A stretch of 64,000 nt of DNA. It comes from Bryoerythrophyllum caledonicum. Lineage: Eukaryota > Streptophyta > Bryopsida > Pottiales > Pottiaceae. This document shows positions 10,950-22,599 of this stretch, piece after piece; the first letter of the stretch is position 1, and each line of letters begins with the position of its first letter. Where the stretch lies: positions 13,946,867 through 14,010,866 of the forward strand of contig OZ020523.1 in assembly GCA_963971425.1 (NCBI GenBank), given 5' to 3'. Under the pieces are notes generated by a model. That model saw only the letters and a list, made by a program, of their open reading frames with translations, was not told the origin of the DNA and did no database searches. The position numbers were made by a program, and so were the translations under genes.

Positions 10950-12034
10950 TTAACCCCTACAATATCAAGTCATTTTCTAAACCAAGAATACTTCAAAACT
11001 GCTTGTTTCAGTGCAATGAGTTAGGAAGAAATCCAAAACTTTTATTTCTAGTTTTAACCGTAGGATCTCAATTAAGACTTAATAAGTAACATACTCACAA
11101 AAATTCATAAACTTTGACGGCACGGATTGAAAGATTACGAAGTTTGAAGCATTGAACAGGATTCATTTTCTTCCTTGTGTTTAGCAGATTAGCAACAACC
11201 CTTTTTTGTTTGAGTGGGATAGTCACAATGGCTACAGAGGCCAGAGAGCTGTAGCACTTGTGGCTTTCTTCTGAAACCATACAAACCAAAATTTCTCCAT
11301 AAATACCCATTTGGGAGAAATCATCTCCATAAATATTGAATTGAATATCTTTTTTGGCAATAGGATGGAGTCATGGCTATTTACTAGTGGCAATATGGCA
11401 ATATGGCAACGGCCATGAATGAAACTTTAGCTATATAAATTTATAACTTTCCACTTTATTTGGAAGTATTCCTTTTTGGAAATTTTTATAGCCAATTTGG
11501 CTCCAGATTGCCAAAAAAGAAAGGGCTGATCAACAAACTTTGACTTCACTTGGTGTCCAATTTTTGCACTACAGAAGGTCTAAATTCATTACCACTGGTA
11601 TGTTAAGCATGATATTAGTTCCTTGAATACCAATTTTTAAAGGTAGAAGGAGAGTGTAGCATATTTTTTAAAATTGTGCAAGGAGTAGAGGTTCAAAATT
11701 TCTCAATTCACATTTTATTTTGTTGTGAACTTATTTTGTTTTAGAATGAGAATCCATATGGTCAATAAGAAATTTTACACCACATAAATCTGTATTTAAA
11801 ATTAAAAATATATAATATATAATATTATAATCTCAAAGTTTTTTTGGGAAATGAAGAAGTTTTTCGGGTACCTTGCCCGACAATGTTTGACAATGTGTGC
11901 AAATGTTTGGCTTGAATTTATATGCTATTTGTCACTAAAGACAAGAGATTTTTTTTGACAACATGAAAGGAAATAATATTATTTGATAGTATTGAAAATC
12001 TCACATTCAATAGAGTGTCCTAACAAAAGTTTTT
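10950..12034 (+). mobile_element. TTAA-terminated repeat, copy 3, left part
   Basis: It begins TTAACCCCTACAATATCA and follows the family order up to GTGTCCTAACAAAAGTTTTT. There the gypsy-type retroelement interrupts it; the missing continuation (GGAGTTGCCC) resumes at 21,615. A hAT-like MITE is also nested inside at 11,196-11,528. Confidence 0.65.
11196..11528. mobile_element. hAT-like MITE nested in TTAA copy 3
   Basis: This 333-bp sequence is homologous along its length to the MITE at 24,496-24,824 (shared GGCTACAGAGGCCA and TTTGGCTCCAGAT blocks). Its ends are CAACCCTTTTTT and AAAGGGCTG. The flanking octamers ATTAGCAA and ATCAACAA agree at 6 of 8 positions, an eroded 8-bp target duplication as expected for hAT elements. 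Confidence 0.65.
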
Positions 12035-12464
12035 TGTTGTGTAAAGAAAGATCGATAACCACAACGGAATCACAGATTGAGAGTCCTAACCAGCATTAAA
12101 TAAACAAAAAACATACACTAAAACAAGTATACGTAGTACACCCTCAAGTGCCCCCCCTAGCAAATAAAGAGACCCTCTATCTAGCAACGACCAAACAACA
12201 CTAATAAGACTAAACTCCACAGTGATGTTGCTGCAACAACTATACGCATTTAATCGAAGTTGTCGCCCGTTGCCAAATCAATAAGCATAGGAAGAAGTAA
12301 CAAAGAGAAAGTAGGTCGGGTGCAATGTGAGCACCATCTTTAATCGCCTTAAACAACTTTGTTGCCAATCCCTTAGTCAATTTTCACTTTGCCTATCCCT
12401 GAATCGAAACCAGGAACTCCAACTGGATGGCAACGCACCACACAATGACAAGTCTACAAGGAAT

Positions 12465-12836
12465 TCAAGCTGTTATATAGGGTGAAACGTGGCTTGAAGA
12501 CCTCTGACAACGAGGGCAAGTCCAATCCCCGAATGGTAGAGTAAAAAGAGGGGGCATCAAGCAAGCCATATGCCAACGACGCTGGCAATGAACACAAAAC
12601 AACATGGTAGCTGCGCCCTTCTCTTTCCCACACACGAAACACAAAAGACCATCAGGCACAATAGCCAACTTCCGATGAACGGAGCCATCAATGACTAAAT
12701 GGCACATGGCACAATTCTTAGAGTGCTCCCGACACTCCCGGCCATTCTTGCCTTCCAACAACAAAATGCCACTAGCTAACACATCCTTCTGGCAAAGAAT
12801 AGTACACCCTGCCTTGACGTCCAACATCGTGGGCAC
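12465..12836 (-). pseudogene. PHD-finger module at the 3' end of the retrotransposon polyprotein
   Basis: A 123-codon open frame contains a C4-H-C3 zinc pattern: CFVC, 11 residues, CVHC, then WH, AC, about 15 residues, W-T-CPRC. This is the PHD-finger layout, a fold that commonly reads histone H3 tails. It lies downstream of integrase, where chromoviruses carry a chromodomain, so a targeting role is a reasonable inference. A further Cys/His pair upstream (CREH..CAMC) may be part of an extended zinc region. The frame is open here, while the rest of the polyprotein is broken. Confidence 0.75.
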
Positions 12837-13130
12837 CTCACGCTACAGATGAACGTAATCCCCTATAGAAAAACCCCGAAACTGAGGTTGACATGCACTG
12901 CTATGAATACGAGCGTACCGTAAGGTGTCACGGTGCTAAGCAATGTATAAGTTTTCCATGGCCATAGTCATGACCCGCTTGAAGAACTCCGTTCAATCCC
13001 ATAGACACTAGGCCTACACATCTAGATCGTCCAATTCTACAATCAAAGGCAACTTCTCCCGAATGGAACTCGGTAAAATTGGCTCTCGCCCATATAACAA
13101 CTAATACGCACTAAAAGCAGCAAGTGAAGC

Positions 13131-13560
13131 CTACCAGCTAAATCGATACCTCATGGAAATTCTTGGTATCATCATATGCCAATCGCCGTGGCGACCTTCA
13201 AGTATTCCATACTTTCGTAGGCGCCGCTTTACGATCTGCACCACACGCTCTGCCAAACCATTCGCTTCTGAATGATCTTGAGAAGTGGTACGGTGGTCAA
13301 TCAAAGCTTTGGTACACAAAGCTTCAAAAGCCCCAAGGAACCCACGCCCCTGGTCAGTTAAAACCTCAGTTGGGGCCCAAAACAAGCCAACACCCAGTTA
13401 AGGAATGTCATGGTTGTCAACTCTGAAGAATTTTGAGGAAGAGCGACGAGCTCAATCTACTTGCTAAAATGCTCCACCATTACCAAGACATACTTGGCTT
13501 TGTTGGAGTCACAACAAGTAGATCAATAAAGTTCAAAGATCACTACTATCCAAGCCCTAT
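13131..13560 (-). pseudogene. Integrase core remnant
   Basis: The segment around 13,385-13,131 reads PTEVLTDQGRGFLGAF, followed by EANGLAERVVQ, giving the second Asp and the Glu of the DDE triad. Upstream frames, broken by stops, contain WSLNFIDLLVV and KYVLVMVEHFSK, matching the strand with the first Asp. This is the rve integrase fold that inserts the cDNA. Frameshifts near 13,400-13,560 disable it. Confidence 0.8.
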
Positions 13561-13942
13561 AATGGGCAGAGGCAACAACTGCAATGACAAGGTGTTGAAG
13601 CTAGATTTGACCCAATTACACACTTCACACCGAAGAACATACGACTTGTTGATACATATTGGTCCACCAATATTGGCTGCGCAACATCAAATGTGTCTGT
13701 CGCACACCAAAATGTCTTAGGTATTTGTGTACTTGCCGTACCAACGAGGTCCTCTGATTTGGCCTGGAAACTATGGTCCTAGACCCATCGAGCCACACCA
13801 TAAATAAAAGGCCGTTCTTCTAACGGAAGCTTGCTATTTGATGTCCAACTCGGTCACGTTCCATTGCAAAAAGAGCTGGGGGAAGTGTCCCATGTTGAAG
13901 CTTGTGCAAGACGTGACCGTCTTCCCACACATCACTAATAAC

Positions 13943-14477
13943 TTAGGCCCTATCCGGTTCCTCATCTGATTCCAAATCAAGCAACGCCGATGCGGAGCCA
14001 GACATCAACGTGAGGTAAGCCGCTGCATGCCACCCCAGGACTAACTCCTTGTCACATTCTCTATGCCACCTCACACCAATCAAATCCTCCTTCGAAGGGC
14101 TTGGATTGCGAGGTAGACCATCGACATCCAAGTTCGTGATGATGACCATATGTACAACCTCAAAGTCATATTCAACAAAGCCCACCGGGCAAGCTTGTCA
14201 GACTCCATGAGCCACTTCAAAGGCTGATGCTCGGTCACCAACGTAAAACGCTGCCCATTCCAAAAAGTCTAAAATGGGCTATGGCCTAAACCGCAGCCAA
14301 AGCCTCCCCCTCGTAGGATGAATAGTTGAACTCCACAATGATGTTGCTCCTAGAAAGAAACGCCACAACGTACTCTCGTCCCTCATCATCTTTTTGAGTC
14401 AACATTGCCCCCAATCCCACAACACTCCAGTCCATATACAACTGACAAGGTCGTGTAGCATGTGCACACCGCAGCAC
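13943..14477 (-). pseudogene. RNase H domain and connection segment remnant
   Basis: At 14,477-14,286 the frame reads LYMDWSVVGLGAMLTQKDD, then FLSRSN and the SSYEGEALAAV helix, the RT-associated RNase H signature. At 14,185-13,943 comes the usual linker YDFEVVH..NLDVDGLPRNPSPS that joins RNase H to integrase in gypsy elements. Stops separate the two pieces. Confidence 0.8.
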
Positions 14478-14675
14478 AAGGGCTCAACCGAGCTTCAGCT
14501 TCAAAGTAGCAAATGTATGTTGCTACTCCCGTACCCAAGTCCATGGTTGATCCTTCCCTGTGAGAATAGTTAAGGGCTTAGCAATCAAGCTACAGTTCTT
14601 AACAAACCGACAATAGTAATTTTCCAAGCCAAGAAAAGCTCAAAGCCGTGACACGTCAATTGGGGTAGAAATCTT

Positions 14676-15170
14676 CTACAACGCATCTACCTTTGATTGT
14701 TGCATGCCAAGACCTCCATGAGCAATCATATGTTCCAAATATGGCAACCAGTTGTAGAAGAATTTGCACTTGTCATGGTGCAAGCGCAATCTCCACTGCC
14801 GTAACCTCTTGAACACCGCCTGAAGATGCCTCACATGCTCATGTGGGCTGCTTCTAAAAATCATAACATCATCAATGTAGCATCGAGCAAACAGTAAACC
14901 GGTCAACACTCGGTCCATCATCCTCTGAAACTAAGCGGGTGCGTTCTTGAGGCTACATGGAAAAAACTTCCAGTGGTAAAGTTGATCTCTGCCATCTTGA
15001 TCAACTCCCCATTATGCAGCCTTCAAGCGATCTTCCACCATCAATGGTAACTGGTTGTAACCAAACCGCAAATCTAAACTACTAAATACTCTAGCGTGGC
15101 CCACCGCATCAAATAATTCCTCCGGCGTGGGCATGGGATACCGATCTGGCTTAATCTTTCAATTGATTGG
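14676..15170 (-). pseudogene. Reverse transcriptase remnant
   Basis: The 15,170-14,930 part reads PDRYPMPTPEELFDAV, FSSLDLRFGYNQLPL and YHWKFFPCSLKNAPA. The 14,921-14,676 part continues MMDRVLTGLLFARCYIDDVM, with the catalytic YIDD box, then HHDKCKFF. These are the conserved blocks of gypsy RT in correct order. A stop falls after the DRLKAA segment and another before MMDR. Confidence 0.88.
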
Positions 15171-15859
15171 CCTATAAATTATAATACCCACACATCCGCT
15201 TCTCCGTCCAATTGCCAGAGATATCCTGCTTTGATGGCATAACTGTGGCACAAGCGTACTCGCCGTTGCACAGCTCAATCAAGTTGGCGGCCAACAACTC
15301 CTGACAAAGAGTCTGAATTCCAACTTTCTAAAGAGACTGAGCTTGTACGCTTGTGAGAAGATTGGGTGTTCGTCTTCCAATTAGATGCGTATTAATTTGC
15401 CTCTATAAACCTCCAAATCATGGAGAGTAAAGACAAAACAAGAACAATGCGAATGTATGAACACTCGTATCCTTTGTACCTCGACACCGTTAAGATGTGG
15501 CTCCAAGTCCAAAGGCCAAGATCATCAAACTCCGTGGTCTTCTTTTCCACCGTAGAAATTCACCGTGTACCGGCACGGCCGATGATTGCTACTTAGTAGC
15601 AGAGAAGGCATTCATGCCTCCAGACTCCTCACTCACGGGATCCACGGAAAATCCCATGACGAGATGATAAAACTAGGCAAAGATATCATAGGCATCTTTT
15701 TGACTAAAGTCCTCGGTAAAGGCTGCAAAGACACGCTGAGCATGAAGCTCTTCAGCTGCATGTCTCTTCAAACAAAAAAAAAACACCGCTTCCTTGATCT
15801 CTGTGAGATGTGGCACTGCTACCCCTTGGCCATCAGAGTCTGCCCCTAACACACGTAGA

Positions 15860-16870
15860 TGGTCATGCAAACGACATTGAACGGCAAAACAAAGGCCACA
15901 AATCCAAACAAGAGTGTTGTGGTCAATGGCTTGACCCAATAGATAACGACGATGACCCTGAGAAAAATCCAGTGCAGCAATGGTGCCTGTCAAAAAGCCC
16001 ATCGTCCGTTCTCTCTCATCGGCCAAAGGCTCTCGTAAGTTTGGAAAGTAGAATCCCAAACCATACCCGGACAGCATATTCTAAAGGCAAAAGACCCCGG
16101 GTAGCACATCAATGTGGAAAATGCCCCCCGAGTGAAACCAATGCGGTTCACCACCGCCAATGGTGGCTCATCATCCTTGGTTAACTCCTTAGAAACATGG
16201 TGGTCGTCCAAGATGCCATCGACCTCATGGCGAACAGGCCATTGCACTTAAGCAAGTGCAAAGGTGGGTGTCGCCGATGATGCCATGTTGGTCCCTATAC
16301 AACATGACCAATGGGCGTAAGAGCCCAACGTTGTGGCATCTACAAACATGGAAAACCAAGAAGATGATGGATGTATGTTCCATCCTCACACACCTTCGTC
16401 CGTGTAACCCCTATTTGGGATACATTCTCAAAAATATATCCAGGTGGGATCGAGTGGTGGATAATCTACCACTGGATATGCTTGAGCAAATCCGCAAAGA
16501 GCCCCGATTGTGGATCATCCAAGCCACCTCCACTCCCCGCCCGTGAATGGCCTAATCACAAAGTCCACATAACTAAACCGGCGCAGATCATCCTCACTGA
16601 TCAATGTCACATCACGTGGAAGTTTGCCAAAACCCCCTAAAAGGCATAAGGTGGTAACTCCTCTGGATACAACGCTAGAAGATGATGAATGTGATGGTGA
16701 GTAGCACGATTGGCTACAAAGCCACTATCCACGTGGATGTACAAGCATACCTTGAGCCCGGTCTATATCACAGCCGCGAGCTCCGTACCAATACCGACAA
16801 ATAGCTCTACAAGGGTAATATCCTCATCCGGTGGTCGCCACTGAATAGTACGAGACAACAACAGAGTAGA
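15860..16870 (-). pseudogene. DNA (cytosine-5) methyltransferase-like domain inside the retrotransposon
   Basis: Between protease and RT the minus strand reads, across frameshifts, the ordered motifs of a C5 methyltransferase. Motif I, the SAM-binding loop, is TLVELFVGIGTELAAVI (about 16,830-16,766). Then come DLRRF..VDFVI, a GLDDPQSGLFADLLK block, motif VI PPGYIFENV (about 16,422-16,445), MFVDATTLGSYAH, DDEPPLAVVNRIG, and a motif X-like RYLLGQAIDHNTLVW (about 15,947-15,904). The PCQ motif IV with the catalytic cysteine is not present; at its expected place (about 16,540-16,567) only GHSRAG remains, as if a few codons were deleted. The copy is dead. Retrotransposon-borne DNMTs are known from the charophyte Klebsormidium and from dinoflagellates (de Mendoza and colleagues, 2018, as I recall it). 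Confidence 0.78.
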
Positions 16871-17340
16871 AGAGTCCACTGAGAGATGTAGAGCATCCAG
16901 AGCGTCAACAATCTCCCAACTGCAATGTGTGAGCTCCAACTGAGTTTCCCATCGAAGAAGTGGATCTTTGCAATGACGTGTAGGGATTTCCACTGATCTA
17001 TACTCACCTGATTCCACTACCCCGACATAAAATCATATGTCTCCTCCAAAACCATAGAACCACATGGAAAATTGGATACCAAAGCACTACACCCGATTGT
17101 AGCATCCGCAGTGGAAGTCACCGCGCTAGCTGCGAAAACAACCAGAATGAGCTCCTTTCTGCCATCACCGGCAGACCACCCAGGCCTAATCTACACCTCC
17201 TCCATCTAGTTATCCATTCCATAACCGAGCTCATAAAGTGTTTGCTGACACACCAAATTGTCATAGTTGGTGGCGCCAGTCACAACGCACTGGAGAGATA
17301 CGTTGGAGAATAATGGACAAGATCCCATGCCGAACATCAA

Positions 17341-17613
17341 CTACAATGGATGTCGGGTGTATCTCATAGCCTTCTCCGTACCCCCAACCGATGTGACAAT
17401 CGTAAATGGGCAAGGCTTAAGGTCCAATGCACAAAGATCCAAATCTTGGGTTAGTTGCTTGCCAATCATCACCGGCTGAGCTCCGAAGTCCAACATAACA
17501 CACAGGGGAATAGCTTGAACGGGGATGTCGTCCGTATGGCCAACCACCATGACTCCGTCGTCATTCACCAAGTGTACCACCTCTAGATGCACACTATGTT
17601 GCTCCCGTGCCAA
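17341..17613 (-). pseudogene. Retroviral-type aspartic protease remnant
   Basis: A 90-codon frame contains IPLCVMLDFGAQPVMIGKQL, where the LDFGAQ segment corresponds to the catalytic D-S/T-G-A loop of retropepsins, here D-F-G-A. A downstream DLDLCALDLKPCPFTI segment fits the flap region. It precedes the methyltransferase and RT segments, as expected for gypsy pol. Confidence 0.65.
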
Positions 17614-18181
17614 TCAGGCCGCATCATTAGGAGATAAGCCACTCCATATATCAATGATTAATCCCAAAGGACTGCTTCGTAGGTGTGGAACCAGCATTGG
17701 CCTCAAACGCGGAAATAGACTCCGCCGCCAACTTGGTCCACATTGCTACGAAATATTCCTGATTGAGTGGAGCCGTCACTACTTGGAACACCTCCAACGA
17801 TGGCATGGGCACCTTGCCCTCCAATATACTACCGCCCAAGTGAAATACACCGGATGGCTGAAAATTCGGTGTCAGAAAGTCGACATTGGCAAACCCCGGG
17901 AACTGCAACACCTTCACGCCAAGGTGTGTGCAGCATCTTTACGACTAAAGAAACTAGTGGGATCGAAATTGGAGTGGGAGCAACAATAGAAGTAGACGCA
18001 TCTGCGATGCTCAACAAAAGAGGTATCCGAGACTAACCGATGTGGTATGGCAAACCCGTGTAGCGTGGACGGCTAGTACTACCTAGCACAGAGGGTGAAA
18101 GTGCCACTGCTTGTGCGATAGTGTGAGCACGAGTGACAACTGTTGCTACCACCTTTCTTGAAGTGTCATACAAGTAGCAAT

Positions 18182-19640
18182 CTAGACTCTAGAGCTGAAG
18201 ATGAGCCTTGATCCCTGACTGGAGGCCGTGTGTCTCTCACTTGCTCCAAAGATGCCATTACGCTCATTTGCTTCTTCAGCTCCGCTAGTTCGGCTGCCGG
18301 CATGAAGTGTCTTCACCACATCTGATCGAGCAGCCAGAGACCTTAGGCGCTTCTCCAGGTGAAGAGCAAAACAATTTTCATCACTGTGGCCACAATGAAA
18401 GCATGTCACAGTCTTCTTGCCCTTGCCCCCAGCCTTTCCTATAGTCTTGGCCGCCTTGGTTTTAGGCTTGGCCTTCACTGCGGGCCCTACCCCCTTCTTA
18501 ATGAGACAAATTGAGTCTCCTTTTGTGTGACCGGCCTCTCCACAAGCTCAACAATGCACAACCTATTTAGTTTGTGCCTTCCGAAAACTATCGGCCGTGG
18601 TGGCAAGCTTCTTAGACTTAGCAGCGCCTATCAGCGCCGTGACCAAATTCGTGGCATCGCTCACGCTCAACACTCTATCAAACACTTCCACTTCGGCAAA
18701 CATTTGCCCCAAAGTGACGTTGCCGTGATATTAGAAAAGAAGGTGCGGACTAATCAATTCCACCATCCGCTTATCCTGTTTGGAAACAAAGGTCTTCACT
18801 AGCTGGCGCTCTATAAATACATTACTGGCCTCCACAAATAATTGTGCCAACCATGTATATATACTACGTGGGGTATTTTCCTTCTCCAGGCGAAAATCCT
18901 GAATGTGCTACATCTGATCATGCATGAACCTCTCATATTCCACCTCCAAATGCACCATGAACTGCGCTAGAGGATCGATGGCTGGCGGATTGTCAACCGC
19001 CACTTATGCCGCACGTGTGGCTACAACCAAACGGGACATGGCCCCCATGCCAGTCCATTTGCCCACAATGGCAACACCCTTGTCCCTCGAGTTCTCATCG
19101 AGGAAACTCTCTTCCACCTTGGGCTCCTCGATGGAAGTCAAGAGTTAGGCAACCGCACTCTCCTTGAGCACAGTCACCAACTTCACACGTTGGCACCGAT
19201 ACTCCTCAATGGGGCACAATTGTGCATTGTGCTGCGTGGTTTACTTCCTACATGACTATAGGGCCTCGAGCTCCATATGCTGGGGCAAGAGCTCAAACGC
19301 ATACTAGTTGTTGAACGACGCCGTCAGCTCGCGCTTTTCCTTCATCCAGGTCTGGAATCGGAGCCGCAAATCGGACAGGGAGATGCTTCTAGCCTGTTTC
19401 GAGAACTAGTCTCGCACGACATGACGGTGATCGTCCTTCATCTTGTCAAACGTGCCTACGTCCAAGACCTGAAGCTTATGGCCGGTTTCCAACGCCGGAA
19501 GAGGCTCAAAAGCCTTGTCAGTATCCGACCCTAACCCAAAGTCTACAGTGGAAGCACTCTCTGGGTGGTTTGGTGAAGGGAGGCGGTAGTATTGACCCCG
19601 AGTATTCTCCATAAACAAAAATCATCTCGAGATCTATCTA
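18182..19640 (-). pseudogene. Gag region remnant with zinc knuckle
   Basis: At 18,478-18,182 a Lys-rich stretch leads into TCFHCGHSDENCFALHLEK, a CCHC-type knuckle of retroelement nucleocapsid with a small internal deletion. The upstream part to about 19,640 holds short open fragments, for example one with HKLQVLDVGTFDKMKDDHRH at 19,618-19,406. They are consistent with a decayed gag, but I recognise no capsid motif in them. Confidence 0.6.
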
Positions 19641-21611
19641 CGAGTACTATTTAAAGAGTAAGGAAACGAACGGGCAACATTCATCTGTAAAACCATGAAA
19701 CTTTGTGGTTCATCGATCACCACCTCCAGCTAGCACATATCCAACCACAACCCCCTACATAGAATCGTCCTGTTGGCCATGAATCCGACTTTAGCCCTAC
19801 GGTATCCTATCACAATCTGGGGCAACAAGATATGGGGCCACCAAAAAACACCGGCAACAAGCCCGCAAGACGGGGGAGGTACCGCACAAGAATCTAGAAA
19901 TCAAAACCGGATTGTCTCCTTCAACAACATAAAAACATGAAAGACAAGGGATTAGAGCCATTGGCACATCCCTGCAGTGGATGGCCCAAGTCACAAATTT
20001 GCAAATACAAAGAAAAATACTAGAAGTGTATTCTTCAAAGTCTAGCACTAAGGAAATAGTTGGAACTTGTCTACGGTGTTCAAGAAACACCAATCTCCTA
20101 GTGAAATACAATCCAATGGGTGTGAAACGCAACAAACGCTAATCTACTATTAAAATTGGATAGAACGGCGGAATTCCAAACAGAGTAACAAATCATGCAA
20201 TCCCTTTCAAAAGTGCCAACGTTTTTTTTGTTTAAGAAACTCCATAAATGGATGAAAAATGGTGGATGAAACTACATCCATCCAACTACATTCACCTTTA
20301 AAATCTTGGTATTGGCAAACATTTTTAAAATTATCCAAAAATATTGATTTTCGAAAAGCCTAAAAACTATCAAAGACTGTTCCTCTGCTCTTATATGTCC
20401 TTCACAAGTTCAAATCCAAAGTCAGAATTCAAATGTAAGCAAAATTGCAAAAGTTGAAAATTTAAGGTTCAACTACAGAAACGATCTAAAATTTCCTCAA
20501 GAACTAGTGCTTTCATGTGCTTTCGGTATAGGATTGGAGACTTGGCGCAAATCCGTGTTATCGCTGCCTCCTTGAGCCACCCTACCCGGTCAATTCCGAC
20601 CACTGCAGGTCGCGCCTTGCTGCCGTAGCCCGAGTCTCTCTTTCGCCCTTAGACTAGTTGCGATCCTCGAAGTCAACGCTTGGGCCCGCAACCTTGTTAT
20701 TAGGCTCGCTCTCTTACTTGAGGGACGTGTCACCACACGTCCTGAGGGGTTGTTCCCTTGCAAGTTCCCTAAGCTCGCTCCCAAGGCTGCCCCGTTGCCT
20801 CAGTCACGGGCTTCACCGATTCTCAGGCTATCCCAAAACTTCCTTTGTAAATCCACAAAATCCACCGTCTCCCCGCTTGAGGTCAACCCCTTCCGATCAC
20901 TCTTCCAATTCCAGCTTGTCTGAAATCGCCTTCAACGAACTTGATACTGCACTGTGAAACCACTCTAGGCCTATTGTCCCTAGTTCAATATAAGAATTCG
21001 GAGATGGTGTTTGGTTGGGTGAATCACAATCATGGATGAAAAATCAGGAAGTGAACGACTGACTTTCAGCATTTGCTCCTGAACGTTGAGCTCCCACTTC
21101 CTTCACCCAAATCTTAAAGAAATCGCACACAACTATTGCATTTTAAACTAGAATAATTGTAACCCACTATTCCTCTAATCCTTACATTTTCCACAACACT
21201 TCAAATGCAAAACTAGAAAAGAAATGAGAGGGATAAGTGGAGGTCTTTGTCAAGTGAATAACTAGTAAATTACAAGAGTAGTCAAGCGTCCCCACTCCAC
21301 AAAGGGAGAATCCATGAGTGCAAATAGTATAAGAGAATGCGGAGCCATTACTAATGATAAATAATCACTTCAAGCAAAGATAATCACTAAATACTCTCTA
21401 ACTCACTCACGAAGCTTGACTTGACAAAGACGTCAAGTCAAAGACTTCTGCGGCGCTATACGCACACACACACAACCCTAAATGGATGGGAATCATCCAT
21501 GGATGAATGTGGTGTGCCGTCATAAGTCCCTAAACCCGTAGATTAGTAACAAACTAATCTACTCTAAAACACTACAATGCGGAGAGGGCCTCAACGCCAC
21601 ATCCTATGACA
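19641..21611 (-). other. 5' untranslated/LTR-candidate region of the retroelement
   Basis: No coding frame. A GC-richer block (about 20,540-20,930) contrasts with AT-rich surroundings. The terminal segment ends CCTATGACA, so on the element strand it starts TGTCATAGG, compatible with an LTR start. The matching LTR at the other end was not found by eye. Confidence 0.35.
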
Positions 21612-22599
21612 TATTGGAGTTGCCCAACGTGCTTGTTTTCCCCATTTGAACTTCAAATTCCTATAAATATTTTTCATTACATGTTGGATTTAGGAAAAAA
21701 TTGGACTCACACAAAGCTTTTAGTAAATCCATTTACAATACAGAAAACAAGATGCAAGAAGACAAGAGGTGCTTGGGATTATAATTTTTATTCTCATCAA
21801 ACTTATAGAAAAAAGTAATGCCATCTTAAAAAAAAATTGTAGAGTGCGGGCACATTGGGCAATTCCAAAAACTTTTGCTAGGATACTTTAGTAAATTTGA
21901 GATTTTCGTTACAGGCAAGTAATATTATTTCCTTTCATATTGTCAAAAAATATTTCTTGTCTTTAGTGAAAAATGCATGTTATCCCAAGTCAAAGATTCT
22001 CACATATTGCCACACATTGTCGGGCAAGGAACCATAAAAACTTCTTCTTTTCCACATAAAACCTTGAGATCTTCATATTCTAACATTTTATTTTTTCTAT
22101 TACAAGACGTGGTGTAAAACCTTCTTATTGACCGCTTGGATTATCATTCTAAAACACATTTTGTCCCCAAAATATCAAAACATGAATTGGCACTTTTTAA
22201 CCTCCACTCTTTGCACTTTTTTTTTGAATTTGCTAAATCCCTTCTCTATCGCTGCAAATTGGTGTAAAAGGAATTAATATCATGATTAACATGATGATAT
22301 ACAATGTAGACCTTGTTCAGTGCAAAACTTTTGACACCAAGTGAAGCCAAAGTCTACTAATCCACTCAACGCACGGATGAAATCGAACTATTTTTTCTAC
22401 TTCAAACACTATAATCATTCAACCCATGCGGTCAAAGTTGATGAAATCTTGAGAGTATGTTATTTATTAAGTGTTAGATGAGATCCTATGGTTAAAACTA
22501 GAAATACAATCTTTTGTTTCCTTCCTTACTTATTGCACTAGAATTTAGCAATTTTGAATAGTTTTCAGTGTGAAATTCTCAAGGAAATTTAGGAGTTAA
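21612..22599. mobile_element. Two TTAA-repeat pieces in opposite orientation
   Basis: From 21,612 to about 21,775 the sequence continues the plus-oriented copy 3 (GGAGTTGCCCAA, TACATGTTGGATTTAGG). From about 21,776 it switches to a minus-oriented copy that runs through CGGGCA and TTTGACACCAAGTGAAG blocks to AGGAGTTAA at 22,591-22,599. The switch looks like a rearranged junction. Confidence 0.55.

Larger units (their letters stand above)
12035..21611 (-). mobile_element. Ty3/gypsy-type retrotransposon with methyltransferase and PHD modules (decayed)
   Basis: The boundaries come from the interrupted host repeat: the flanks 12,021-12,034 and 21,612-21,630 together restore the normal repeat sequence. 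The ends are compatible with TG..CA (left TGTTGTG, right ATGACA). Read on the minus strand the order is gag with zinc knuckle, protease, methyltransferase-like domain, reverse transcriptase, RNase H, integrase and PHD finger. Protease-RT-RNase H-integrase order places it in Ty3/gypsy. Many in-frame stops and frameshifts mean it cannot encode its proteins. I could not match a pair of long terminal repeats by eye, nor a clean target duplication or primer-binding site. Either the LTRs are old or one end is truncated. Confidence 0.85.

Noticed and set aside
17227-17290. TGGCGCC-containing sequence as a tRNA-Lys-type primer-binding site of the retroelement
   Set aside because: It is on the wrong strand for the element's orientation and lies inside pol, next to the protease segment.
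12035-21611. Several short open frames on both strands across the retroelement as separate host genes
   Set aside because: On the minus strand they line up as pieces of one gag-pol order; the plus-strand frames are shadows without motifs.
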